Positions 1 through 12,960 of a DNA stretch of 64,000 nucleotides are shown piece by piece; within the stretch, counting starts at the first letter, position 1, and each line of letters opens with the position of its first letter. The position numbers and the translations under genes were made by a program. Below the pieces are notes generated by a model. It searched no databases. It saw only the letters and a list, made by a program, of their open reading frames with translations, and had not been told where the DNA came from. This stretch comes from Tamarix chinensis (Eukaryota; Streptophyta; Magnoliopsida; Caryophyllales; Tamaricaceae). The stretch is from contig CM060177.1 of the NCBI GenBank assembly GCA_030549775.1, positions 89,170,236 to 89,234,235 of the forward strand, read 5' to 3'.

Positions 1-370
1 TGGCATTTCTTTAACTTATTGCAAAACAGAATTATTTTATATGGTGTCTAGAATATGTTTGAATATGAAGAGGGTATAGATAGAGGGAAAAGAAATCTTG
101 GGCACACCAAATTATCAATTATGCATTAGAGCCCCTTTAAAATGCACTGATGAAGAGATGTATTCTTCTTTAGTCTATATATTTAGATATTCTTTTATCA
201 ATATATTTGCATTTTCATTCTCAATATTATCAAACCATGACTCAAAGTATCAAACCATGCCTTATCACACTTGATCTCAAATAGAAAGTCTTATAGATTT
301 TGAGAGCAAGTAGTGCTCAATCTCACATTCTCACCCCTATTATTGAGAATGGAGAGGTCAAAGCCCAACT
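1..370. other. No gene recognised
   Basis: AT-rich sequence without a supported coding frame. It may be the leader of the LINE fragment that follows, but nothing in it proves this. Confidence 0.4.
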
Positions 371-379
371 TCAACAATC

Positions 380-1000
380 TAAGAGTGAGAAAGAGGAATA
401 GAAATGGGCACCAACACTCATTGGCAAGGTAACTGGTTTTCAACCATCTCTTGCTCATATAAATAAATTCATCAATGATCAATGGACTGGGGCTCTCTAC
501 TATACCTCACGTAATGTATCATGAAGAAGGCTTTTTCCTTTTTTGGTTTTGAGAAGGAATCCAATTATGCTAGCATATTGGATAAGCCCTATTGGTCCTT
601 TGGAATTTAACCTTTGCAGGTGAAAAGGTGGAACTCCAATATTGCTTTTGGTGAGACTCAATGGAGGCATATGCCCTTGTGGGTCACTCTGCCAGGTTTA
701 CCCCTAGCATAGTGGTTTGTAGATTCATTAAACCAAATTGGGAATTGTGTAGGTATAGCAATTTGTGCAGATATGATCAGAGTAGCTAGGAGTAGAATAT
801 CTTACCCTCAAATCTTAGTGAACATTGATGTGAGCTTGTTAGATATGGATCATGTGCTCATTGAAATAGTTGTAGGTACTAGACAGTAGCCGGTTGCTGA
901 TGATTAGAGGCCTTATTTCTGCTCCAAATGTGATTGCCTTGGTTATTATACTGACTATTATCATGTTGGTACGGGTGTGAAAATTCCTACTTAGAAGGTA
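380..1000 (+). pseudogene. LINE ORF1 relic (DUF4283 and zinc knuckle)
   Basis: Read across frames on the + strand, this stretch resembles the ORF1 protein of plant L1-type LINEs, which binds the element RNA. The DUF4283-like part runs from about 395 to 720 and includes the motif MPLWVTLPGLPL near 671-712, typical of the conserved centre of that domain. A zinc-knuckle-like CSKCDCLGYYTDYYH follows near 919-963, although the last cysteine is not in place. Several in-frame stops and at least one frameshift make it a pseudogene. It lies just ahead of a LINE endonuclease relic in the same orientation, which supports a single LINE insertion. Family assignment is by motif only; exact ends are unknown. 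Confidence 0.6.
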
Positions 1001-1182
1001 TGGAAGCTTAAAACTAAGGAAGATTGGAAAAAGGATGCATGGTGAAGAAGCATGACTCTACAACAATGAAAATAGATTACAAAGGCAATGAGATAAGCTA
1101 AGAGGTGCCTAATATCATTGACACATTAGAACTCTTGAGTTTTCTAACTAATGAAATTGACTAGGATAAAGGAAGGAATCAA

Positions 1183-1800
1183 ATGAGCAACTTTGCAGTA
1201 TGGAACATCAGAGGTGTGAATTCCCCTTGGAAACAAAGAAGCTTGTGTAAATATTTTCATTCTAAGAGATTTCATTTACTTTTCTTACTAGATATGACAA
1301 TAAAGGAGAATATAGTTGAACACTGCAAAAAAAAGATTGCCTTTCATTTCTACATGGTGTCTAACCATAGATCCCATCATAATCAAAGGACTGTTATTCT
1401 CTGGAACCCCAGTTTACTTCAATTTACAATGTTAGAGCTAAGTATCTTGCCCAGCAACATAGAAATGTTAGTCACATTTGTCTATAGATTTCATTCAAGC
1501 GCTATAAGATAACCTCTATGGAGAGACATTTACAAGATCATTGCCTTGACAACAATGGTTATTAGAGGATATAATGATATACTTAGAGTTGAGGACAATA
1601 ATGAAGGGCCGATGTATGAGAGAGATATGGAAGATTTTCACCTGTGTTTAAATGATAGTGGTTTATGAACTATACCCACCACACACCAAAATTTGCTTGG
1701 AGCAACAATCAGGAACTACCTCATTTGGTCAAATGCAAACTTGACATAGTGGGGAATAAGGCATGGTTTGATACATTTAATACTAGTAGGAATGAAATAA
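1183..1800 (+). pseudogene. LINE ORF2 endonuclease fragment, no reverse transcriptase
   Basis: An ATG at 1183 opens a frame beginning MSNFAVWNIRGVNSPWKQRS, the hallmark N-terminus of the APE-like endonuclease of plant L1 LINEs, which nicks target DNA for target-primed reverse transcription. The frame closes at 1510-1512, but endonuclease similarity continues through stops and shifts, with FAWSNNQ near 1690 and CKLDIVGNKAWFDTF near 1735-1780. After about 1800 no reverse-transcriptase motif appears. LINEs are usually cut at the 5' end, so a copy with ORF1 and endonuclease but no RT must have lost its 3' part after insertion. It is not a functional gene. Confidence 0.65.
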
Positions 1801-2640
1801 TGAAGATATGTTCTCACGAAATCATGACTCAAAGTAGCATGGTTTGTCGGAACAAACAACAACAAAACATGCTCGAACACTATTGTTAATGAAATAATCA
1901 GCCAAAAGTCTTTGCTAATCAAAGTGGCAACTGCAACAAAGATGTAGAAATATTTAACAACAAGGTAGAGTCTCCTCGACAGCATAGTTGACAACACAAC
2001 TCAATAGCATATAATTATGCCAGCTTATACCGCAACAAATATGGTAGGAAAATAACATTGAACACTCATTCTAAATTACAAGATCTATTAGCTACTCATT
2101 CAAATTCGATCTAAATATTTATGTTGATTCGTCATACCAAATGAACAATCAAATTCAACCCACTTTTCCAAATAACTATAGATTGTCTAAAATACAACTT
2201 ATGGATCGAGTTCTGAGAACTCATTCATTCTTGCCATTGTCACCATCCCCTAATTCATTCTAACATAATACAACAACGTAGGACCAATCGAACCCAAAAA
2301 TAAAAAATCAAGGATGAATTAAAGAAGATACTTGAAACAAAAAAAAGGGAGATTGCATACCTAAAACAAATCTCGCATAACAAACTATGAAAACTCTTGT
2401 ATATCCTTCGGTTCGTATAATAGCAAATGTAGAATGCCCTAATTAATTGACAAATTGAGAAGCTGAAGTAGTGGAAGCAAAATCGACACCAAGTGGCGAA
2501 GTGTGGCAATGAGAAGATTCGAACGATGCAGAGGTGAAGAGTTGAACAGGTGCGACTTCAACCAAACAGCACCCAACTCGAACGGACAAACGCAGAAGGA
2601 GAGGGTCAAAGTGTCAAACAGTGAACCCATGATTTTATTT
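1800..2640. other. Unassigned; antisense leader-like stretch
   Basis: Less AT-rich from 2440 to 2630. On the minus strand this resembles a transcribed leader with a plausible splice donor near 2362, and two short overlapping minus frames (2255-2509 and 2439-2630) start there. Neither product is recognisable. It may be the 5' end of a decayed antisense transposon. Confidence 0.25.
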
Positions 2641-4030
2641 TTTAAATGGCTTTTTACTTAACTACATGTACCGTACCGGGTACATATAAAACTAATTTTG
2701 ATAAGTAGGTAGAATCAACTTCTTGATTATAGCTTATAAAAAGTACTTTTAAGTAATTAATTTAAAAAATAACTTTTAAAAAGACAAACCAAATAGTAAT
2801 AATTAATCTATAATTACTTTTTATAATTAATTATCTGAAAAACTACTTTTCCTAAGTAAAATAAAACAAGCTCTAAATTAATTATTTATTAATTATTGAT
2901 TTATTACTACAATCTAATCTTAGGCTTTTAATTAGATTTTTACCACTATTAATATTATCAATTGATTTATTTTATTAGTCTTTTTCTACTCCTCAAAATT
3001 ATTTTATCTAGATAGCTAAAATAGTAAAAACCAATAGTAAACAACTAATTCCTGTAGGATACAACCTTGACATGCTATAACAAGTCTGTGCACTTGCGTA
3101 CTTAGGTTATCAATCATCAAGTTGACTTTTAGATTATATCTTTACAAGCACCCACTTATAATCAATTAGTTTGACCCCTTCAAATATTTGAGTTCTTGTT
3201 AATGTAAATTACACTCATTAAGTTGATACATTTGACTTTCATATATGTATTTCACCTCATCTAATCATTTATGAAAGGGACATTCCATAATTGATTGAGA
3301 AAGATTCTCACTTTATTGATTATTAGTTGCTACTATTTTGGTAACAACAACACCACTGTTACATCATACCATCTTACACTGGTGTAGAGATAATTTGTAA
3401 ATATTTCATTCAATAGTGGAATCTATTATCGAAATATATCAGCACAGACATGTGGCTTATTGTAAAAAAATTTCTCTCCTTTTCAAGAATTGTAACTTCT
3501 CTTTTGAGGGTTCATCTCTTTGTACTCATATCAAACACTTTTAGCATATTTGTACCATAATTGTCATTAACTTACTATGGGCCATTACAAAGAATTTTAT
3601 AAGTTGGAACATTAGCAAAGATACATATGACTTTCATAATTTCCTAGCCAAAATAAACACATTTAGTAGCTAAGCTGCATTTAGAAAGCATAAACATCAA
3701 TTGTACTTTGATTTTATTTTCATTTGAGTCCATGTCTCATAGAAGTTATAATACCTATTATTTTTTCAAATCAATTTTATTAAGCTTAATATTATTATTA
3801 GCGTAATTTGATGAAAATATTTAATTATTTTAATTTTGATTTATTTTATGGCTTTATGATAATTTCAAATTTATATTAGAATTTAATTAATCATTATCGT
3901 GGCAAATTATTCTAGATAAGTTTGTTCATAACTATGATTTTATTATATTCATAATATATATATATATATATGTTCTTTCTCTTATTTTGATTTTCAATAT
4001 TTTAGATTCATTTTTTATTATAACTTTGAT
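2641..4030. other. AT-rich intergenic or decayed transposon sequence
   Basis: No coding frame is supported. The part from about 2700 to 2880 is rich in AAAAGTACTTTT-like short inverted motifs, as in the ends of many plant hAT MITEs, but I could not pair two termini. A short TA dinucleotide run lies at 3955-3970. Confidence 0.3.
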
Positions 4031-6479
4031 GTGTGATTACAACTTTATTTTGGAGTTATATTTTGTTGATAAAATAAATTATTTAAATTATAAAATTTCC
4101 TTTTAAAATAGTAAAATTATTTTAATAATTTCATCCGTAGAAAATTTTTCTAATCTTGAATTTATCTATTTTTTTAGGTCGTTTAGATCATTAAAAAGTT
4201 TTAAATTAAAAATATTTTCTTGACTTATTTATGATATTCTTTCTTAAATTAATTTTCTGTTGTTTTACCCTTTTTGATTTGAAGATGATTTTTTTCAGAA
4301 ATCATTTAAATTAATCTTAGTTCTTTAGAATATTGTTCAATTATTCTAGATTGGTTTACATACCTTCGATGTTGTATTATGTATTTTCGTAAATAATATA
4401 AATCTTTGTGTTTGTTGTTATTTTATTTTGAAAGCTTTTCCGAAATCATTTAATCAGTTTTAGATAAAAGCATTCGTTAATATTTTTAGGTGTTTAGTAT
4501 TATTATTTGTGTACATGTATTAACAAAAAAAGTTCCCTCCCCCCAATTTTCCTTTTCTTCTCTTTCCTTCTTTTTTTTTCTCTCTTCCTATCCTATACCA
4601 CTTCTGCGTGAATCCCAGCCTTGACCCCATGCTCTTTCTCCCCTACTCCACTTCTCTACTTCGTTCTCCACACCACCACTCCAACCACCATTATCGTGCA
4701 ACCCCACCATAACTCCACAACCCATCTTCTTCATTTCCTCCTCCACCACCAGTATCAACGGCAAGTAGGAGCACTATAATAAATTTATTATGCACTTTAC
4801 TGTAAAATGTATCTAATTTCATATTGAAACTATCAATTTAAGAAATTTGTGTGGAACTAATAAAAATTAGATCTCTAGGTCAAAATCCAAGTGTAAGAAA
4901 ATTGAATTATTTCAATCAATTGATTTTACAATATGCTTTGAAATGTATTTAATTTTATGGTAGAAGTGTTGATTTGAGAAAATTGTGTGAAATCGATTAG
5001 AATTAGATTTTTAAGTCAAAATTCTTACTGATCTAAATTAGATTATATAATTGAGTTATTTTATTCAATTATTTATATAATTTATATTATAATAAATTTA
5101 ATTGCAACCCCAACCCATCAATTTAAAAACTTTAATGAGAACTGACCTAATTTATATTTTGGACTCAAAAACCTTAATTATGTTAAATTGGGTATTTCTT
5201 TTACTGTTTTGATTAATAGATTATATAATATGTTATAAAATATGTTTAATTACATTTATAAATATTTAATTTAACTAAATTAATAAAATTCAATTGAATT
5301 GTATTTTTGGGCATAAAATCCTAGATTTCAAATGAAATTATGAAATTAGTCATTCATATGGTTATTTTTCTAAAATTGAATTTATAGAAACAGTTGAAAT
5401 GACCTTAATTGCATTCTAACACTTTCAATTTGTATTAATTGATTTGAATTCTTTGAGTTTGTGTCTTGGGCTTTAAAACCCTAAGTTTTGGAAAATGCTG
5501 ATCTTAAATTGGCTACTCATAATATTGTTTTTATTGAAATTGATTATCTAATTTATCAAAAATTAGTTTACTTTTGTTTTAAAACTATGAATTTGAGGTA
5601 ATCGAAGTGAATTGGTTAGTCTATAGTTTGGGCATAAAAACCCTAATTTTTGGAGATGGTTTTATAAAATTAATTTTGCTATGCTTCTTTTTCCTAATTG
5701 ATTACCAGTTTTGATTGAAAATAATTTAAATTATGTATTTATGTTATCGATTTAGATTGGTTTTTTGAAAATGGTTGGTTTATCTTTTTAGTTATAAACC
5801 TAATTAGTATGTCATTTTCATCAAAATTAGCTTATTCTCGATTGTCATTTCCCTAGTTTTCCAAATAAATTTGAAATACCATAAGTGATATGTGTTGAAA
5901 TTGATTTGGTTAATACCTAATTTTAAATCTTAATGGAACTATGGTCCTGAGCCTTAGGTTTTAAATACAGTTTCCAAGAAAGACTATATATCTCTCTCTT
6001 TGTTGATTAAATTATAATACTTGTATTGTTGATTGATAAGGTAGCTTTTAACCTATTCTTATGATTTCTAGTGGCAATCTAGGAAACCATTCATATGGAT
6101 CATCAAGCTCTTGATATATCCCTCTCTTTATTAATTTGCTTAGCTAGCTGCAGATTTAGGTAAGTTATTACTTACTTTTTCTTATGGTTGAATCATAAGA
6201 TGTATGCCTTCTTGAAGTGGAATGTGATGAGTATGCTTTATGTTATTTAAGTATGTCAAGTGTATGCTATGTTTTTTTGGTCTTAATTCTATGTATCTAT
6301 GAGCTTATAACTTCAATATAAACACATGTTAGCATGCCTCTCAATTATCATCTTTGTTTGAGTATGTGAAGAGCTAAGCATGATTATGTGGTTAACATAT
6401 TCAGCCAATTATAAACTTTTTGATGATTTTAGAGTATGTTCTAGTGCATCTCAATTATAATTAGATTGAAAAATCATAT

Positions 6480-6725
6480 CATTGGTTGAGTATGGATTGA
6501 AATTGTATGATTCCTTATGTTGGATTTTAATGTCATGGAATTATTCGATTTTAAAACCACTTGGATTGGATAAACTTTAATACCATATGAAATCACCCAG
6601 CTTTAGTGCCACATGAAATTATTCAACTTTATGCTACTTGGGATTATTCAATTTTAATTCTACTTTGATTAGATTAGCTTTAATGCCACTTGGATTGGAT
6701 CAACTTTAATACCACTTGGAATTGA
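6480..6725 (+). repeat. Degenerate tandem repeat, about 27-30 bp unit
   Basis: Repeats of a unit resembling CTTTAATACCACTTGGATTG recur about seven or eight times inside long-LTR copy A. The array occupies the same part of the LTR as other minisatellites do in the copy at 11364-16256, although the unit differs. Confidence 0.5.
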
Positions 6726-6829
6726 TATAATAATGGAATTTTATTGTGCGATGGAAGTGATTTAAGTGATGTTATATGGGCCTAATTTATACTTTGTTAA
6801 ATTCTTAAATAAAACATTAATCAATTAAA

Positions 6830-8240
6830 GTGAAAGATCATGAGTTAAGATTTATACCACTGAGGAAGCTATCCAAGTTAGGTTTGGTATTCACTTGGTA
6901 CCATTTTGATGTTTATCTCTTCTATGATGTCGAGTGTCTTAGAGGTTCTAAGAAGCCCCTTTCTACTCTATATATGCCTCGATATATTTTGACCCTAAAG
7001 GGGATATGCATATTTAAGTAATTAGGTGCCCTATTTATTGGTGGTCTAGTTACATTTTTGGACAGGCTAGCTAAGGCTAGTACCATTCAAGTACTATATT
7101 AGTTTTTACTATTTCTTTGAATGTCCGTCCTCAAGTTAAAATAATCAAATGGTTGTGATCACAATAATGGAATAAAATAATTTATTATTCTCATCCATTC
7201 ATATAATATATATTTTATTATCTTATGCATGTCTCTTGGTTGTGTTCCTTACCATAGTGCTACCATATGACAGCTATTCGTACCCTAATATCACATGATC
7301 TATTATTTAAATCATATGAGGGCCTTATGTGCATAATGCAATCTTATATGGTAGTTTATTACTTAGCATGCATTCATGATTCATTATATGCTTGTATCCT
7401 ATGTGTTGCCACATCTAGTTGTGTATTTATAAGCATGAATCCATGATCATACATTTTATCTCATGTTAGTGAATGTCTCATATGTCCTCTGCTACTACCA
7501 CATGTACCAATGATAATTATGGCTAGGATATTTCATATGGAATTGCTTTATTTTCACTATCGCATGTGTGTATTACTCTTGTTATTTTATATATGCCTTT
7601 CACTAATACTTATTGAGCGGGTAATTAATAACCTATTATGTATTCATGAAATAGTATGAGTAGTTGTATGAGTGGAATAGTTTTGTATCACATGTATAAT
7701 TGAGCACAGCTAAATGCTACCATGTCTTATATGTGTCATGTTTCCTCCCATGAGTTAGATAGTTGTGATTACTTAGTACTTGACCCATAATGATACTAGC
7801 TTCGTTGAATGGGTTATGCAACAATCCAATGATGGTAGGGAGTAGACCTCTTATGTAGGCTTGAGATCAATTGTTATTGTTGGGTTGAAGACTTGGGCTT
7901 TGAGAGAGTAGGAAACCTATAGTTTTATCCTTCGAAGATTTGTCTTTATTTATATGTATTTACTTTTGAAAAATTTACTAGTGTTGTATTGAAATTTTAA
8001 TGGTGTTGCAATTGAATTTTAGTTTCCTATTGCTTTGTTAAGGTTTTAAAAATCCAAGGTTATTTCACAGATTTTTCTCTAGTTTGATCAGCAATGATTT
8101 TGTTTGGTGGAAATGTTTGTTTTCCATTTACCATTGGATATATCCTTGTGGGAATTTATCATCTTGGTATAGATAATATTTAAATTTTAATTGGACAAGT
8201 TTTAGCCTTGTATCTAGCATGAGATAGACGATTGACATTT
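6830..8240. other. Non-coding body of long-LTR copy A
   Basis: The short frame at 6830-7021 has no recognisable product. I see no gene, only LTR sequence with many ATATG-type motifs. Confidence 0.35.
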
Positions 8241-8340
8241 ATCTTGTGTTAAGTGTGGCGATAACATTTTTTATTTTTTAACTTCCACATATTTTTCTTT
8301 TAAATAAAATTTTTTAGAAGTGAATTTTGGAGGTAGTACA

Positions 8341-9190
8341 AAAGACGTCTTCTAAGCATTTTCTTTCTTTATAATAATCTTAAGAGAATATAAAATAAAT
8401 CATATTAAGTTAGAGGACATCACTAAAATCCCTTAATACATGCATTTAGAAACATTGTTGGATAACTGTCAAATTGTAAAAATGAAATGATCATATATTA
8501 CATACAAGGTCTCCTAAAGAAACTATAATTCAACAATAAAATTTAGTGAATGAAGAAACAATTATGCCTTATATATAGGAGTGTTGACATTTTGTTCCGA
8601 AGCCGATTTCATAATTAACGTGATACCATTTTCTAAATAAATAAAAGAAAACAAATATATACATTAATATCAAGGATCCGCCTTATACATGTGCATGATA
8701 CAAATGTAAAAAATGAACCAAGTATTGTGGATTGTAATAAAAAAAAATATGATCAATAGTGGAACCACACAAGGTATTTCCAAAAGACTTGGAAATAAAG
8801 AAAGTTGCTAGTTTTCTCATGCAAATATATATCATGTACATGAAACTATTTACCATACGAATTGGCAAGATTAAGGTTAACCATTCAACTCTTGAGAGTA
8901 GATAAGGGTACTTAAATGCATGAGTACTCTCATAACAATTGGCTAAAACTTTAGATGATTTAGGTGACAATAAAAAAAGAAAAATAAGTAACATGAAAGT
9001 ATAATATAATGCTTGGGGGATTGACACATTAACTTTTATAGGTCATCGTGTTAACAACATGTAAACTTAAGATATTCAAATGAAAAGAAAAGACAAGATA
9101 GAAAGAAACATGATAAGGATGCCTTCTTCTTATTTGGATATTTGGAGAGCTGAGTAACAAGCATAATTGAGAGAAGGGTTACAATTGGTG
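8341..9190. other. Unassigned AT-rich sequence
   Basis: No recognised gene. A minus-strand frame at 8683-9027 (114 residues) begins with a hydrophobic stretch resembling a signal anchor, but it matches no family I know and its composition is what AT-rich DNA would give by chance. Confidence 0.3.
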
Positions 9191-9196
9191 AGAATA

Positions 9197-9445
9197 ATAA
9201 GGTATATTAAATCTAGGACTCAATATTATAGAAGTTAACGTACATTCACCTAAATAGGATATTTACAATAATGAATTAATTTTAGCTATTTAAAAAAGTA
9301 CAAATCAAGATACAATCAAGATAGAATAACAAGGGATATTAAATGTATGACTCAATATTATAGAATTAAATGTAAATTCGCTTAAATAGGATATTGACAA
9401 TAAAGAATTGATTTTAGCCATTTTTATAAAAAGTACAAATGAAGA
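9197..9445 (+). repeat. Tandem duplication of about 120 bp upstream of a TATA box
   Basis: Two diverged direct copies, about 9197-9312 and 9326-9445, share the core ACTCAATATTATAGAA, the block AAATAGGATATT and the end AAAGTACAAAT. Duplicated upstream elements directly before a TATA box are common in the U3 of plant LTR retrotransposons, where they act as enhancers. No retroelement coding region follows, so host promoter or LTR cannot be decided. Confidence 0.65.
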
Positions 9446-9447
9446 TC

Positions 9448-9560
9448 TATAAATAGAGGCTTGATTTGTCTAAGATGGATATACCTACGATTTTCTCTAA
9501 CTTTCTCTCTCTCTCTCTCTCTCTCTCTACCTACATTATTCAACGTATCTCACCCTTAAT
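9448..9560 (+). promoter_or_regulatory. Promoter-like TATA box with downstream CT tract
   Basis: CTATAAATAG at 9448-9457 is a textbook plant TATA box. It is followed about 50 bases later by an uninterrupted TC dinucleotide run at 9504-9528, typical of plant 5' untranslated leaders. It sits just downstream of the tandem duplication. No ORF follows before the next transposon at 10097, so any transcript would be non-coding or LTR-derived. Confidence 0.45.
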
Positions 9561-10091
9561 TAATACCTTAAAAATATTTTTTTTCTTATTAATATTTATT
9601 ATTGAATAATTTTCACTATGTTACTTCTAAAATGTATTATATTGTTATTATTATTGCTATTTAAATTGTTGTTATTGTAATAGCATTATTATTGTTGTTT
9701 TGGGTAAAATATTATTTTCTTTGATAAAATTAGTAACTATTAACACTATTGTTGTTGATTGTTGACTAATTTGTAGTGCTAATTGTTGTTTTAGTTATTA
9801 CCTTGAATAAATTTGCAAAGTTGATCATCTTATTATTATTATAGTTTTTCCTTGTTATTATCTTTAAAATTAGCAAAAATAATTATATTATTATCATAAG
9901 TATGAAAAAAGAACATAATATGAATTATTGAATGTCACACCAACTGACATACGAGGAAGCTGAAGATGAATATATGAATGAATAATTTGTTTTTACTTAA
10001 AAGTGGTGGAAGAATTTGTGAATTAATGGGGCTTAAAGTTGTGACTTTATAAGGAAAAAAAGTTTTTTGTGAAATTAACCATTATTGTGGC
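9561..10091. other. No gene recognised
   Basis: AT-rich sequence with scattered TTATTATT and GTTGTT runs and no supported coding frame. It lies between the promoter-like block and the antisense solo LTR. Confidence 0.35.
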
Positions 10092-10839
10092 AAAGGTGGA
10101 ACACCCTCATTTTTAGGACTTTAATTTTTTATTTTAAAGAGTTAATTGCATAAGCTTAAGCAATAAAAACTAATGTTGTTACCGCCACACTTAGTACAAG
10201 TCCTACCAAGTGCTAAGGCTAAAATCATTACTCCGCTTAAATTAATAATATGATTACAAGAAAAATGATGGAGAGATCAATTAGATTAATCATTATTATG
10301 AATAAAAATAGGTAAAACTCAAGAGAAAAAGTAAAGGAGGACACAAGCATCTAAGGACAACTAAAATCAAATATACCAAAAAGATACCGGATAGTCTTAG
10401 GTTATCAATCCGAACTACCTGCTTTCAAATGAACTTATAAGTTGATTTACAGATACCACTACCTATTGAATAGACATGGGCCTACAAAATAAATCCTTCA
10501 ATACAATGATATTGAGCAATTCATTGTACAGAACTAATATGAGAAACAAGTATGGAGCACATATAATGCATGGCAATAATACATGCTATAAAGCATTTAA
10601 GTATACATGTGTTACTTGGAATATGATAATCATTGCTATAACTAAATACCATCATAGAGATATGCTGTTTAAACTCGCACATCCGAAAGAACTAAAACTT
10701 ACCAACTGAACATCCAAGGGATGTTCTTTAAAGTATAATTATAAACAACATCCACCCAAATCATAATAATAGTAATGGTCACATATCTCATTACCAACTC
10801 CAATAAAAACCCATAACATCACAAGGAAGGCCAATGAAA

Positions 10840-11340
10840 ATCCATAGCATCATAGGTAGGCACAAAGGCTGCTACCAAAACACATTAGGCATGAATGTTG
10901 CTACCGAACCATAGATAGGCACAAAGTCTGTTACCAAACCACAGGTAGGTACAAAGGATATTACTGAACCACAATTACATATGAAGGCTACTACTGAACC
11001 ATAGGTAGACATGAAGGATACTGCCGACCAATCTAATTATACATCAATCATTTTTATTTTTATTTATATTGAATTTATAGACCCCACTATTCTTAAACCG
11101 ATGGAACGGTCTAAAGCATCTCTTAGGGACAATACACTTGAGCCACTATCATAGTTTGGTGGAATGGATCCGACACCACTTAGGATAGAAAACTTTCAAG
11201 CCACTATTCTTAAACCGATAAAATGGTTTGAAGCACCTCTTAGGGACAACACACAGAGGCCACTATTATCGTCCAACTGAATGGATCCAACACCTCAACC
11301 CTAAATCACATAATCTTCCACTTTAAATAGTTAATATCTT
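10840..11340 (-). repeat. Repeat arrays in the antisense LTR
   Basis: From about 10840 to 11030 a unit of about 38 bases containing CCATAGGTAGGCACAAAGG recurs five or six times. From 11080 a second array of about 100 bases alternates GCCACTATTCTTAAACCGAT and GCCACTATCATAGTTTGGTGG. The second array continues after the nested LTR at 16280-16500, showing that the insertion landed inside it. Confidence 0.65.
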
Positions 11341-11779
11341 ATCCATTAGTTACTTATCACAAATGAAATGCCCCGAAAATTTCTAATTTTATAAACTATA
11401 TTTAAAGGATATTTACTATAAAAATTATTTAAATAAATTATTTTTAAATTGAATTAATTAGGGCAAATCAAGAAGAAATTTATAAGTATTTTTATTAGAA
11501 GAGAATTTGGGTATTTTAACTAATTAAGCATTTTATTTTGAAAATTTATTAAATAAATTATTTTATTTAAAATAAGAAGGAGAAAATAGTTTCAAATTAA
11601 TATTAATTTTATAAATAAATTAATTGGAGAAATTTAGGGTGTTTTACTAATTAAAATGGAAATTATGGAAAATCTTTTAAAAGTCCTAATTTAGCCTAAA
11701 AAGGAATTTAAATAATACTTTATTTAAATATTATCATTTTTAAATATCCCAAATATTCTAATTAATTTAATTAAGCCAA

Positions 11780-12960
11780 CCCACTATTTTTATTTTTCCC
11801 TTTTTCCCTTTTTTCCTTTTTCCTTTTCTTTTTTTTTCTTCTTCCTCTTTTCTTTTTCTTTTTTCTTCTTCTCCCCGAACTGGGCCAGTCGCGGCCCAGT
11901 TTTCCTTCTTCCTTCCCTCGGCCCAGCCCGCACCCGCGCGACGTCCTCCTTCTACCTCGTGCCACACCGCGTTTTGGCTCATTTTTATCGAAAACTCTGC
12001 GTTTCATTTAAACGCACCTCCCCCACACCCGAACCGCCGGTCTCCTTCTTTTTCTTTCCTCCTAAACCGCCCGGTTCCCTACCTCCTTTCTTCTTCTTCC
12101 CCAGCCTTCCCCGATGTCGAGCACCTGCAACGTCGCCGCCGTCGCCCAGCCGAGATTTTCGACGCCAATCTTGCCCCTTTGACCTACATATTCTTTCCTT
12201 TCTCTTCCCCCTGTTTCGGCAGCCTCATCAACCCAACCAAATCTCATCTTTCTCGCGCTATCCTCTCTCTCTCTCCTGCGCACACCCATGCCCGTTTTGA
12301 CTCCTACCGGCCGACCTCGCCACTGTTGACCCTAACCCTACCTGCCTTACCCCGTAGCCGACCCAAAGAACCCTACCCTATCTTATTTTCCCTATAAATA
12401 CCCTCGTAAGCAGCTCTGTATCGAGTTTTGGTTGTTGCCCAGAATTCTCCGACCTTACCACCGCCGCCCATTTAGACGCTTCGACCGCCGCCTCCGGCCA
12501 ACACCGCCGCCTTTTCTAGCCACCCGTGCACTCCTTACATCTTCCTCTAGCTAACCAAAACATTAATTACCCTCGATTCTTTCTGCACAATCCTCCCCGA
12601 CTGTGCGAATTTCCCTTCTCGACCAACCTGTCTTCCAGCCCCGCCACCCTTCGCACCGCCCTTAGCCACCTCCTCCGCCGCTAAAGCCGCTTCTTTCTCC
12701 TCCCATTCTGTGATACAGACCCTGTTCTACCTCCCCATACCTTTAGTTTCCTTTTTCTCCCTCTCCTCCTCTCTTTTTCTCCTTCTCCTCCATTCGGCCA
12801 CCGCCGCCGCCGCCGTGCGCCGCCACCTTTGGCTCCGCCACCACCCTCATTCTGTCCCTCTCTTTCTGGGGAACTCAAAACACCCCAGCTCCCATTTTAA
12901 TTCTCCCTATCTTATTCCCAGCATGCAACTTTCCCCTCTTTCTTCTCTTTTTCCGGCCAC
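11780..12960 (+). other. Pyrimidine-rich U3 block of LTR copy B
   Basis: A strongly C/T-biased stretch with GCCGCC runs. Open frames on both strands here follow from base bias and show no domain. The same block recurs in copy A, in the antisense LTR (as G-rich sequence) and at 50880-51240 plus 52284-52740. Confidence 0.6.
12392..12400 (+). promoter_or_regulatory. TATA box of LTR copy B
   Basis: CTATAAATA lies about 1.03 kb from the LTR start, a plausible U3/R boundary upstream of a roughly 3.8-kb R-U5. A transcription start near 12425 is inferred from spacing only. Confidence 0.5.

Larger units (their letters stand above)
4030..8340 (+). mobile_element. Decayed long LTR (Ty3/Gypsy, long-LTR family), copy A
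   Basis: The 3' end is clear. The sequence at about 8240-8340 contains AAGTGTGGCGATAACATT and ends in GAATTTTGGAGGTAGTACA, matching the terminal 120 bases of the better preserved LTR ending at 16256. A pyrimidine-rich block at 4520-4760 corresponds to the block at 11780-12960 of that LTR. The 5' end near 4030 is an estimate: no TGTAATACCCC-type start or target duplication was found. No internal retrotransposon coding region follows, so it is probably an old solo LTR. Confidence 0.5.

Noticed and set aside
8683..9027. Small secreted protein gene
   Set aside because: Hydrophobic start is suggestive, but the rest is unremarkable AT-driven composition and no family match or promoter was seen.
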